Assembly: GCA_947568835.1 (NCBI GenBank)
Contig: OX387602.1
Coordinates: 28,046,633 to 28,110,632 of the forward strand
From: Protonemura montana
Taxonomy: Eukaryota; Arthropoda; Insecta; Plecoptera; Nemouridae
DNA length: 64,000 bases
Direction: 5' to 3'
Shown piece by piece: positions 28,318-40,300 of the stretch. Numbering within the stretch: position 1 is the first letter of the stretch; each line of letters opens with the position of its first letter. A program made the translations under genes and the position numbers. The notes under the pieces are model-generated. The model had not been told where the DNA came from, did not search any database, and was given only the letters and a program-made list of their open reading frames with translations.

Positions 28318-31300
28318 GGCTGTGTTCTGCACAATGTGATACCTGCATGTCTACAGCCATGCGCTGCCGCTGCCCAGTGCGTTACTCCACACGCACCTGA
28401 CTTCCACGGCCTACATTTTTCTGATAGGCACGCAGTGAACAATTAGAACGACTTGCGAATCGTCGCGATAGGCTTTGGCTCAGTTGGTTTCGGGGGATGA
28501 CAAGTCATTGGAAAGGTTTTAGTAAATGAGGAGAGGGGGGCGAGCTGGAAAGTGCGGAACGTGTGAGATCAGTGTGGTGCTATTATCAATGACAGTGGGC
28601 GGCGTTGTTTTACATCTTACATGCTTGCTAAAGCGATAATGCATCTGATACTTGCAATATATCTTGACCTTGATGGATGCCATTAACTTTATTGGTCAGA
28701 AGAAGACGCAGTGAGGGTGCCGTTGCCAATTGAGTGGCCATGGAGTAAAGAGTTCAATGAAACCGAGCGTCAAGTTCACATTACCAATGTGCTTTATCTC
28801 AATATCCCTCAAACAATTGCTGTAATGAGATCTCGCAGAGTAATTACAGGTGCAGTAACAACTCGTTACATGCAAACTTCGTATTAGAAGAACCAAGAAT
28901 CTCAGTTGTGAACATCTCACGCATTATACACAGAGTTTGGGTAATTTATTAAATGGTTTCAAGCAGTCACCGTGTAACTCCAAGAAGTGTTGTTGATCTT
29001 TCAATATCAACAAGATCAACATTGTCATTGAAAGCTCTTTCTGGTGAGTTTAACCTCATTTTAAAGATGTGTAAATGGGAGTGTAGACAAACTTAACAAA
29101 AGATGAAAATAAAATCATTTAAGCTTGTAAAATATTCCTCGTCATGTGAGTTGAACGCTGCTTTCATCCTCAATCGACAAATATTGACTAATCGGTCGGC
29201 AACCTGGTCGCCGCCTCCACCTCGTTGACTGCAACCCACGTTGTTCCGGCGATGCCCACTTATATGGACTCTTATTTTCACGGAATCCAAAGCCGCTTTG
29301 AGAAAGAATGAGGCGATGATATGTGGGACAGCTTAGCGCACCGCGGATCTGATCGCCCCGGGCCCTGAGGGACTAGATCTGCAACAAAGGTGGGACGGAC
29401 GTTCCACTCTTGAGCGCTGCAGACGCTACATAGGCCGGCAGATCGCCGCGTCCACGCCGTCGACGTCGCGGACAACAGCAATCAATCTGTTACGCTCATT
29501 ACGCCGATGATAATTACTTATGGAGTTGCACGGATCGATGTAAACGGTTGACATTATGTACCAGTTTATACCTAATCGCAGTAACTATGTCAGTTGCAAA
29601 TCTCGAAAGATACGACAAGTTATTTCCTATGCGTTATGTAGTTTTGTACTGAATAGGGGCTTTATGAGTTAGGATATTCCCTAGCCGTCAAATTTTTAGG
29701 CGCTAAGTGATTTTAATTTGCTCCGTTTCTGGGTTAAACAGTTTCTCGTTTGGACTTTCATTTTATGTTTTGTATACCTACCTATACGCGTTGTAGTATG
29801 TGAGTTAATTTGTGGCACCAATAGCAAAGTGGGCGATATTTAGACGAACACGACTTGGTCCAATAGCGACGGCACGGATTAAAACGTGCTTTGTTAATTG
29901 GTGCACCTATCAATTGGTTATAATAATTCACGGCAATTTCTACGGAAATCTCCTCAGTACACTTCAGCAGTTAAGAGGCGTTATAATTCATTTGTACGCC
30001 GATGGCATTTGATATTATTATTATCAAGACTATCAGAACGCATTTATTTCTTGCGGAGAAGTATGATCGTTCTCAATACCTGGTCATTACATTGATGAAA
30101 ACTGAAACGACCCAGAATTACTATAAAGTTTTAAACGTAAAGAGAAGGCGATGGCAATTTGATGAAATACTGAACTCATTTCAAATTCATCCTGGCTAAA
30201 CGAGGAGATTTTTAATTGGTTGTTCAAATCATATTCGAGCCAGCCGCTACAGGAAGGCAATTAAGCCGCGTGAATCTGCCTCCGAGCCGGTCTGTCGTGC
30301 ACTGCGTGTGGGAGAGTGTGACACGAGGACGTCCCGCATCGTGATTTGCACTGATGCCCGTACTTCCCTTGACGACGACGCGCCGGAAGCCGCGCTCGCA
30401 ACCCCGACAATTTCCGGCCTGCACACGTCGACGCGCACCTCTGCTCGCTGGCTCATTTAGACCGAGTCTGTCGGAACGCAATAACCACTCATATTCACGT
30501 CACCAGACGATATTTTCACGTGTGTCCAGGTGCACAGGTGTGTACCCCTCTTGTTTCGTAGTTAATTCTCGATTCAACTTCGCAAGCCGGTAGTGTCCTG
30601 TGATAGTTTACCTGCACCCCACCTTCCATATGTACACAAACATGACCATTGGTCGTGGCTTCGCGGGTTACACAACAAAGATACCAACGCACGCTTAGTC
30701 TTACACATGGGTGCAATATAATGGCAAGGTTTCTGTTTACGGCGAGCAAGAAGAAATGTGTGTGGAGCCCAGAGCACGACAGAACGCCACGCATAGAAGA
30801 GACGGCTGCTGCCATGCTCATCCATGTTGCTGTCGACGACGACGTGGTGGCTCGTGTGAAATCGGCCGACGGGGATTATCCCAGTACGGGAAGCATCTTA
30901 TCGACTGGGGGTTTTAGTGTCTTGGAAAACGCTAGCCACGTAGACGTCGCTGGGTGCAGAGAGTCAGCCTCTCGAGAAAAGGGCGACGGGAGCGACGGGA
31001 GTGTGGGAGCCGTGACTGGCGAGCACGAAGGCCTCACCAGACTTCTTAGCGGGGTCGCCGGTGAACTAAGCGATGAAGACTGGGACTGGACCCGTAATGA
31101 CCCGGCGCCTGCTAACGAGAATGTACAGCGCGACTACAGGGGGTCGTGGAGTGGAACGGCCGTCCCCCCGAACTCAGAGGAAGTCGCCGATGAAAGGGTG
31201 CTAGGAGAGGACGCAATGTCAGGCTCGACGACCACAAGGAAACGGAAGAAGATAACGTACACGTGGAAATGGTATTCGATATGTACGCGGATCAACATGG

Positions 31301-34300
31301 ACTTGCGACGAAACGGCAAAAAGGCGAAGAAGTTGGAGTGCGATAAACGGGGGCGGCAGGGGGCGGCGGATAGGAGCGGAGGGTGCTGGAGGCGAAAGGG
31401 AGTCTTCAGGAGGTTGGCGACGAGGGGCAGGAAGCGACGGAGGAAATATCTGGACTCGGGGGACGATGCGTTGAACGCTGACCCCTGTTCGCTAAAAGTG
31501 CAAAATTTGAGGTAAGACGGAGAGATTTAATTTTTAATTGATCTGTTAGAAAACTGACGCATCGTCGAAGAAAAAATTGATACACAATTATAAAAATGGT
31601 TGTTTATCATCATGAATAATTATATTACACTAAATGAACACGATAATTACTTCACAACAATTCAGTTGGACGGTCGAGTACTTTTATGAATGGATGTGCC
31701 TGGGGTGGGGATCTTACACATGGCGGGAAAGTGCCCTGGTTTTAATTCTATTTTTGAAACGAAAATTCTCACTCTGAAGATTATCTTTCAATGCATATGA
31801 CAAAATATTTAATTACATCAGTGTGAACTTTGAGAGTTTAGATGAAAGGGTCATTTTCTCGCTAGCCTCGAAGTTAATAGTTAAGGAGTAGTAGTTCATC
31901 CCTCGATCTTAATGTTGATAAGCTTATCAGCAGTGCATGGTTTTGATGATTTATTTTCTGCTTTCTGGTCTGAGCTTGAAAGCACTGAGTCACATATTAC
32001 TTTTATCAAACTCGTGATTTTACAATGTTTATGAATTAATTTGCATAATTGGATTCTGTTCTGAAAGCAGGCTATGACCGTTGTCGAATCAAAATTTTCA
32101 GGCGTCAGAAAGCCAAACGATCAGAATCAAAGAAGAATACCCATTTTTTTATGGTCGAAATCGGCTGGTTTCTTTGCATGTCCCTTTGTTGATACTTGGC
32201 GTCGACTCTAGGCAAGTGAGAACGTTCTTTTTGAGACTTAGCACCTCAACTTCTACCAAACACGGAGCTTGCACACTCTTACGCAGTCAAACTTTTAGCG
32301 GTCTAAACTTGTTCGAAAAAATATGGAAAAAAGTGCACAGGAAAAGACTGTGGTCGTTTGCTATCCTTTCATTTTTTAATTGAACCTATGGTATCGTCTT
32401 ACAAAGCCTTCAAATATGTGCATTTTAGAACTTTTTCAAAAGCTCGCCCCGTCTACGTTTTTCAAATTATAAAAATCTGATAGAGTAGCAACCATAGACA
32501 CTCTCTTCCTCTACTTACTGAATTTGTTGTCAGATCTTTTCGAGTAATTTACAACCCCCAAAAGTCTGACCGTGTGGACCTCTGCTCGTATAGGGGTGGA
32601 GATCCTTCTTAAGCAACCGAGCCAGCTCTTGGATGGGTAACCATTAATTATAAACCTGGCCAGCTTATATCAGTTCCAGACCCTGACCTAGAAAAGAGAG
32701 CCTTGTCATCAAGTAATCGAGGAATTGTCCGCCTTCAAAAGGTGCGTCCCAGCCAGGCCAGACAGAACTTTGAAGTAAGGTTTACCTTCACCGCTTTTCT
32801 CTTCCCTATCATGGCTTGGTTTCCTCCAGAGAAGCTTTACCTGAGAGGTGTCTGAGCGTCTCGACCTAGAATGCGCTAGTGTCCGGGTCGGACGACGGAG
32901 GATGCTGCTTTAAACTCCTTCCGAGAAAGAGAAGTGTAACCGGATCAACGACGAGGGGAACGGGTTGCCGTGATGTTATGGAGACGTTCTGTCTGACTAA
33001 AAACTCGATCTGCATTTTGGTCGAGTAAGATAGACGAGTATGTCAGAACTCATGGACCATGGCATGGGGAGAGAGAAGTACCCTAAATACCTAACTGAAA
33101 TAAGGCAGTACAATTCAAGTTAGGAACACTTATAGACCCTATCAATGAAATGGAATTTCACTGTGGCGATCTTGTTTGATAATTTGGTAGATACATTTTC
33201 GGTGTCTATATACCAAACTTCTGTCCGGTGCACTCTGGCAGAGAGACGCCAATGGCAACGTCCGTTACAAATGAACAGTCATGTTTGAAGTGAACGGAGC
33301 AAAGAATGGAAAATGCAAAAATATATTTTAGTATCTTTATTGGTTTGAATAACACGCTAAATAAGTTTAAACACTGAATAACAACGAGAATATTTTAACA
33401 AAGCATTAAATGACACGATCTGAGCGCTGTTTCAGTCATACCTTTCAGTCTTGACAATTAACGTATCACGCACACACTCACACTTAGACCAGCCGCTGGG
33501 TCAGCCGACTCCAAAGTAGATTGGCCGAATTTAAATGGCTGGTTAACAACAGTAACGAAAAAAAATGAACACAGTATAACAATTTAGTAGTACTCGTCAT
33601 GACCACCTCCATGACCACCCCCGTGCCCACCGCCACCTCCTCCGTGTCCACCGCCTCCATGGCCGCCGCCTCCATGGCCGCCGCCTCCATGGCCGCCGCC
33701 TCCATGTCCGCCGCCGCCGCCTCCGTGTCCACCGCCTCCGTGTCCACCACCTCCGTGTCCACCGCCTCCGTGTCCGCCGCCTCCGTGTCCACCGCCTCCA
33801 TGTCCACCGCCTCCATGTCCACCGCCGCCGCCTCCGTGTCCACCGCCTCCGTATCCACCGCCTCCGTGTCCACCGCCTCCATGTCCGCCGCCGCCGCCTC
33901 CGTGTCCACCGCCTCCGTGTCCACCGCCTCCATGGCCACCACCTCCACCTCCGTGTCCACCGCCGCCGCCTCCATGTCCACCGCCGCCGCCTCCATGTCC
34001 ACCGCCTCCATGGCCACCACCTCCGCCTCCATGTCCACCGCCTCCGCCTCCATGACCTCCTCCCCCGCCACCACCGCCGCCCCCTTTACTGCTGCTGCTG
34101 CTGTGCGACGATCCTCCCGAGCTGCCGCCCTTCTTCCCGTACTCGCTGCCGTGCCCGTAGTGTTCATCATGTCCTCCACCTCCCTTGTGACCCTTGCCCT
34201 CGTCGTAGTGACTGCCGTGGTCGTGTCCGCCCTTCTTGCCGTACTCGCTGCCGTGCGAAGAGCCACCCGAGTGGCCTCCCTTAGAATGACCTCCCTTCTT

Positions 34301-37300
34301 GCTGCCGTGAGACGATCCACCCCCGCCGTGCTTGGAATGCCCGGCGCCGCCGTGGTCAGATTCATGGAACTCGTGGTTCTTCTTGAACTCGTTGATCTTG
34401 TAGACGCTGTGCTTGCCCTTGGTGTCGTGGCCCTTGTTGTAGCCGCCCTTGTCGCCGAACGATGAGCCCTTGCCGCCCTGCGGAACAGACATGAGTTTGT
34501 CAGTGGCTGTCCGTTGTAGCAACCATACAATCTTCTTTAGCCATTAACTCTTTGGAATCGAGAGTACATGAAAAGCCACTATGGTGCAGAGGCGTTTGCA
34601 CTTTGAATAAGCTACAGGACACCATTTAGATGTGCTGCAATTGGAGGGAGATTGGCTACAATTTGGTAGCGAGGATGGAGATTATAGTTAACGTCCGGTT
34701 TGTCTGGCATAAAACCAAAATCTCGCCGATGCCACTAATGTAATGATAAGCGTTCGCTAGTTACATTTTGTACAATCGGTCCTGGAATTGTCTACCAGAT
34801 GCTAGGCTGTTAGAGCCTCATCTGCAGTACCACTGGATGGCGGGACTGACATTTATAGCTTTAAAGATTGCTGCTTGCCCAGATTGATTACAAATTGACG
34901 AGTAAAACAATTTACCGTGGTTATACATTTTTTCGTATTAAATGACGACAAAAAGTGGGACAGTTTCTTGAAGTATTTGCAACGTTACGTTGGGTCTCTA
35001 GTCGAAAGATTGTTCATCCATGCCATTGTACGAGAATATTCCTTGCTTTGCCGTTTATTTTTGCTTTGCTTTACTCTGTCTGTCGAATGGTCAGACAAAA
35101 AAAGGCTTACCTTCTCGCCCTTGTGGTGTTCTCCATAGTATCCACCACCGTCGCTGTGTCCGCTCTTATGGCCGCCGCCCCCGCTGTGGTGTCCGCTGCC
35201 GCCGCCCTTGTCGTGTCCACCCTTGCTGCCGTGCTCGCTGCCGTGAGAGCCCTTGTAACCCTTGTCTCCCTTCGATCCGTGACTGGAGTGGTGCCCGGAG
35301 TGATGGTCTGATCCGCCTCCCTTTTTGAATGAACCACCTCCACCGCTGCCTCCTCCTCCGTGTCCGCCGCCGCCACCACCTCCGTGTCCACCACCGCCGC
35401 CTCCATGGCCGCCGCCTCCGTGTCCACCTGACGCTGCGCTGAGCAAGTCAACATGGGTGGTGACTGCAGCCAGCGTCGATGCAGCGCTGGTGGTTTCTGA
35501 GACGCCGGCAATCAGCGCGGCCCTGGCGGTGACGTTGGCAGCGACAATGCCGGTGCCGAGGGTCGTCGCTTCCTCGAGCTGGGTGACGATCTTGGCCATG
35601 CTCATGCTGAATTGCAGCAGGCACAGCGCACTTGCAAGCAATAGCTTGCGTCTGGGAACTCCCATGTTCCTTGTCGTGTGTCTCAAGCCTGTGCTTAAAC
35701 TGCTCTCTAGGGAGATGCTTGTCTCTGCTATCGGAAGCTGGAACTGAACTGATTTGTTGTAGCTCGGACCCGACTATTTATATCGCTCGGTGGGATCTGG
35801 CCGGTGGGGTGATGTTACGTGTGCAGATTTGACAGTTTTTCTCGCCAAAACGGACGTGTTGCTCGTGGGGTTACATAACCGAGTCCCATTAATTCGATTG
35901 GATTTGTGATGAATTGCACTCGTCAATCGTACGGCCGATTTCGTGGTCTGTCGGTTTTCGGATAGGTCTTTGTTACCACTAGTCACCGGCCCTCGGTAGC
36001 GTCGGTGTAACATGGGAGCAGAAACCACGCTTTCCTTCGCTAATCCTGGACGGGCGACCAAAACCCAGCCGTCGAAACGCCACTCGATAAGACGTGAAAG
36101 TCATTGCGGTATCACCAGGTATCCAAGATATGGACGTGGTCTTTGGACGACCCTGGTTTTATAGACAAATTTTATTATTTTACTCGAGAGAAAAAAAAAA
36201 GCGGCGAATTGAATAATGATTGTGGTAACAGTATAAACGGTCTTCAGATTAGCATGATTGTATTGTCCGCGGATTGTCATGCTTGTGAGAATGGAGCCTG
36301 CAACTTTTTCTTGCTCTGGCAGCCGCGTCTCTTGGATTTCACACATGCAATCGCCGTGTCATGGGAGAGGGAGTGCAGAGTCCGGGCGCTGGAATATCGG
36401 CTCCTAATACCTACGGAGACTGTGGGTGGTTGGGTGCTTTTCTCGTCTTGCGCGACTCTATTCCTTCGCGATTCATACCACAATTCGCGAAACAAAGATG
36501 CAGCAAAGTCTTCGATATGATTATGCTTCAATGTGTTCCTGAGATTTGGGACCTAAACGGCGGAGACCTACCGTCCAAACGGCTCATTTTGATGCATGGG
36601 GAAATCGGAAGAACTCAAAAAAATGAGGGTCTTCTGGTTTCAATCTAACCGCATTGGTCCTAATTAACAATATTTAATTTTGTTTGCGTCGCTGAATGAC
36701 AAACGAAATCGTATACAACTGCTTACAAGATATAATTCTTAGTGTTTGACAGAATTGACTCGAGATTCAGCCAGGAAGGGTGGCAGTAAGAGAGGCAGGA
36801 AGGATAGACATGGTCCTAACGACCTCTCCTTGTTGTTGCAGATACGGGCGACTGCACGTGCTGCGGTGGCTGCTGTGGGAAGCAGAGATGCCTGCCCTGG
36901 AGCGCAGCACCAACGGCGCCCTGGCGCTGCACTACGCAGCTGCCAGAGGCTGCCTCGACTGCGTGAAGCTGCTCGTCGAGTCCTCCTCGGAGCTCAGGTA
37001 ACCAACCTTTGAAGGATCAATACTTTCAATCCATCCTGCATTTTGTTTAATCCTGCATGTGGCAGTCGCAAATACTCTTTATTGCACTCCATGACATGGG
37101 AGAGTATCGAAACTGCTAACAGCAGAGCTCAAACAATCTTGCCATCAGTCTGCAAGAGTTGGTTAATAACAAATGTCTTAACTGGAAAGAAAATTGATAG
37201 ATCTCGTTAAAAACAGCGTGAGGACTAGATTTCGGATGACAGAATTCGGAATGAATTTGCCTGCTATGGGAGGAGAATTTGCGTAGAGTTTCTCGAAATA

Positions 37301-40300
37301 CTTCAACGGGGGACGGTCGTGGGAAACTTCACACATTTCTTCTTCGAAAAAGCATAATTTGCACTCGGATTATTGCAACGTGTATGGTGCACGCTGCTTT
37401 ATGAAATATGAATGTTAAGTATCTCCATGCAAATTGAGCAGAATAGTTTCGTGTTGGTATTACCTATACGTATTATCGACCCCAGACATATTGGTTAAAA
37501 GGGCTTCATTAACCACTAGAGAGGGCGTTAAAACATACATACTTACAGCGGTAATTCGCACATGACTTGGAAGTAATGTGTGGGCGATGGCACAAACATA
37601 TAACGCAAGTCTGTAATCTTGTGTTGTGGCATATCACGGACTCCGGCACGCACACACATTTTCTGGCAGTTTGCTGATGCTTATATCGAGATAGGTGTTG
37701 CTGTTTCTAGCGTAGCGATCGACTGCCTGAATAATGTGTAATAGTACTCGTTTAGTGGCGTCTTCTGCAGATGATGCATGCGTGTACACCACTGGTGCAA
37801 TGTCGGACGCTCCTGCGTGTGATGGTCGGCCGATGGGAAGCAGGCTTAGCTGCAGAAAGTTGGTGAAAAAGTAAAATCAGGTGTTATTTAAAGGACTATA
37901 TTTGTAGGAACTTGATATGAGAATAGCACTGCAATATAAACAATCCTGTTTGACTCAAGCAACTAATAAAACATTATAGCTGACCATTTTAATGATCAGC
38001 CGAAAGTTTATCATCTCAGACACGTAATTTAATTTTCCTGTTTGTATTCATGTAAAATGCAAGAAAAGCCTCGCGATGCACCGTTATCAGATTAAAGTGT
38101 CCGAGAATGAGGAAATCCCTCGAATGGCAGAAAAGTCGATGCACGAATGAAACCTGTTTAATATCGAGATAACACAACCGATTGATTGAAAGGAATACGA
38201 CATGTTTTCCAATCAAGTACACGTTTGATATAAAACAGGGAGAGAGCCAAGCACTGTAAACTGCGTCAGCTCAAACCATTAAATACTTTTATCCAATCAT
38301 GATTAATAGTTTCTTCACCATTAAATACATTCTATTGTTCAGTCATGTTCTTTTAAACTTACTGACGAAATGGCAAATGGCAGAAAGTAAACTATAATAA
38401 ACAATAATTGAAATAAATTAAACCCGATTTTTAGCAATTGTCTCGAGTGCTGGACAGCGATTTGAAGCAAATTGTGATCTTGCAGGTATTTTTAATGCAA
38501 CCTATAGTTCATTCGTGGAAGCTAACACTCATGCTTAAAAAACCATATATTTTGTATATTTACCTATTTAAAACCATGTTTATTATTATTTTGCATTAGT
38601 TCTCACAATATTATAGAAGGAAATATCGGCAAAAAAAGTAATTGACCTCGATATTTGATAAAAGGCATAGTATTTCTTCCGCTCCATCTCCGCCGTCTTC
38701 AAAGGAATACCTGAATACTTCCAACTTTGAAATACTGATGAATTGTATTGTGCAAGTCAGCATATTGGAAAATCATCTTTTCTACATCGAGGAAACTCTC
38801 ACGGAAACAATTAAATTTATTAAATTAAACAATTTTTCACTTTAAGCAAGCAAACACCGATTGCCATCCTCCGTTCATCTGCTATCAAAAACATATTACG
38901 AGCCAAGTAATTTGTAGAGTCGTTCCCCGCGGTAACGGGTACATTGCATGTCTTGCTCCGAGCACGCCTGCGCAAATACGTATGCAGACACGACGCTCGT
39001 GACGACACGACCCTGGCATTGTCGCCAAGGACGCCAGGTGGCGCCGAATGGCACGATGTCGATCTGGTAACGGTCCGGGCTATCTCAGTGGAGAGTTGAA
39101 TGCCCGAGTAGGACGGTGCACGACGATGCGCTCGAACCATGCGATCTGCGGTGGTAGTACGGTAAAAAGGCCCTCCTGTCATCTGTACAAGTGTACCAAT
39201 AGTTTTGTTGGCGCTTATTTTCTAAAAAAAATCATCTATTTGAGTTGATCATAACATTGCGGTGTTATTTTTAGCTTATTTCTTAGTGAAGAGAAGCGTC
39301 GAAATTAAAATACGACCAAATCCTCCAATCTGCTTGAACTTGTGTATTCAAAGAAAGAATGAGGAAGTGTGAATTACACGTACACGCATTTTATGTGCAG
39401 TGTTTTTCTACTCTAAGTACTAGCAGTCAACAAATCAGCTAACTGACCACTATGATTTATGTAATGAGATGGAAACCAGCATCGGCCGAGGCTTGTTAGT
39501 TGTTTTCTGTCGTGGGTACGCTTCTTTTTTAATGTTCCGTCCCCAAATAGTAAGCAAAGCGGAAAGACACTGCTAACCACCTTGCTCTACATAAGTCTCC
39601 CATGCACCTAGAATGCACACCAGCGAATTCATTGCCAATGGTATCGTTCGAATCCTAAATGCCGAACCAACTAAATTTCTATAAAAAGCATTTGGTTTTT
39701 CGTGTTCTGGTCACAGTTTGGTGGTTCTTGGAGTGTTTTCATCAGGAGTATCAGTGCACGGCCGATGCCTGGTGAGCAAGCATGTACCGTAGCACTTCGT
39801 CTCGAGATACGGCTACTAACTTAGCTCATTTGTCAAAACGAAGCCGAGTGTTCTCAGTGTTATAGATGGCGAGATGCGCGGATCGGTAGCTTCCAGTGCG
39901 GTGACAGTTGCATTGAGACCAGCGTGGGGCGCTTGTTGTTTGACTGTCATTAGATTCGTTTTATGAGACCCTGTCAATCAGTTTCATTACATCGTTAAAT
40001 GGAAACGCGTTCAGTAATGTAAACAAGCGTGTGAATAATTTAATAAATTCTCAAGAACAATGTGAAGCTCGTTAAGTTTGAAGCTCGGCGCGTGGGATAT
40101 TTCACAGTTAAATCTTGGATTTATCTCGAGATCATCTAAAATGGCCTACAACTTTCGTCGCTGCAATCCAAAGTCTTACTCGCTTTCGTCGAAAGCACGC
40201 TCGTACGACAAGAAACGGGGCTCCCGAACGCGATCAAGGTATTTTGTTTCGTTGAAAGAGTCCACTGGATTGTTCTAGAAGGAATGTTTCTCACGTCAAT

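Larger units (their letters stand above)
16581..30720 (+). other. Long forked intron, 5' part
   Basis: Fourteen kilobases of mostly AT-rich DNA. It contains the 5S-like remnant (18.6 kb), SINE (20.5 kb), a CpG-rich block with a donor at 23.5 kb, the 21-bp minisatellite (24.5 kb), a CCG array (28.3 kb) and a GC-rich patch near 29.3-29.5 kb. The remaining open frames of 60-140 codons lack start context, splice sites or family similarity. I see no other gene. Confidence 0.6.

Noticed and set aside
33599..34465. Plus-strand Ser/Thr/Ala-rich 288-codon frame
   Set aside because: Antisense of the Gly/His repeat. The minus strand has signal peptide, splice sites, TATA box and poly(A) signal.
36104..36520. 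138-codon plus-strand frame
   Set aside because: Begins with a non-ATG codon, has no splice context, and its composition fits chance.
39635..39665. B-box-like GTTCGAATCC suggesting a tRNA
   Set aside because: No matching A box or foldable cloverleaf could be found upstream.
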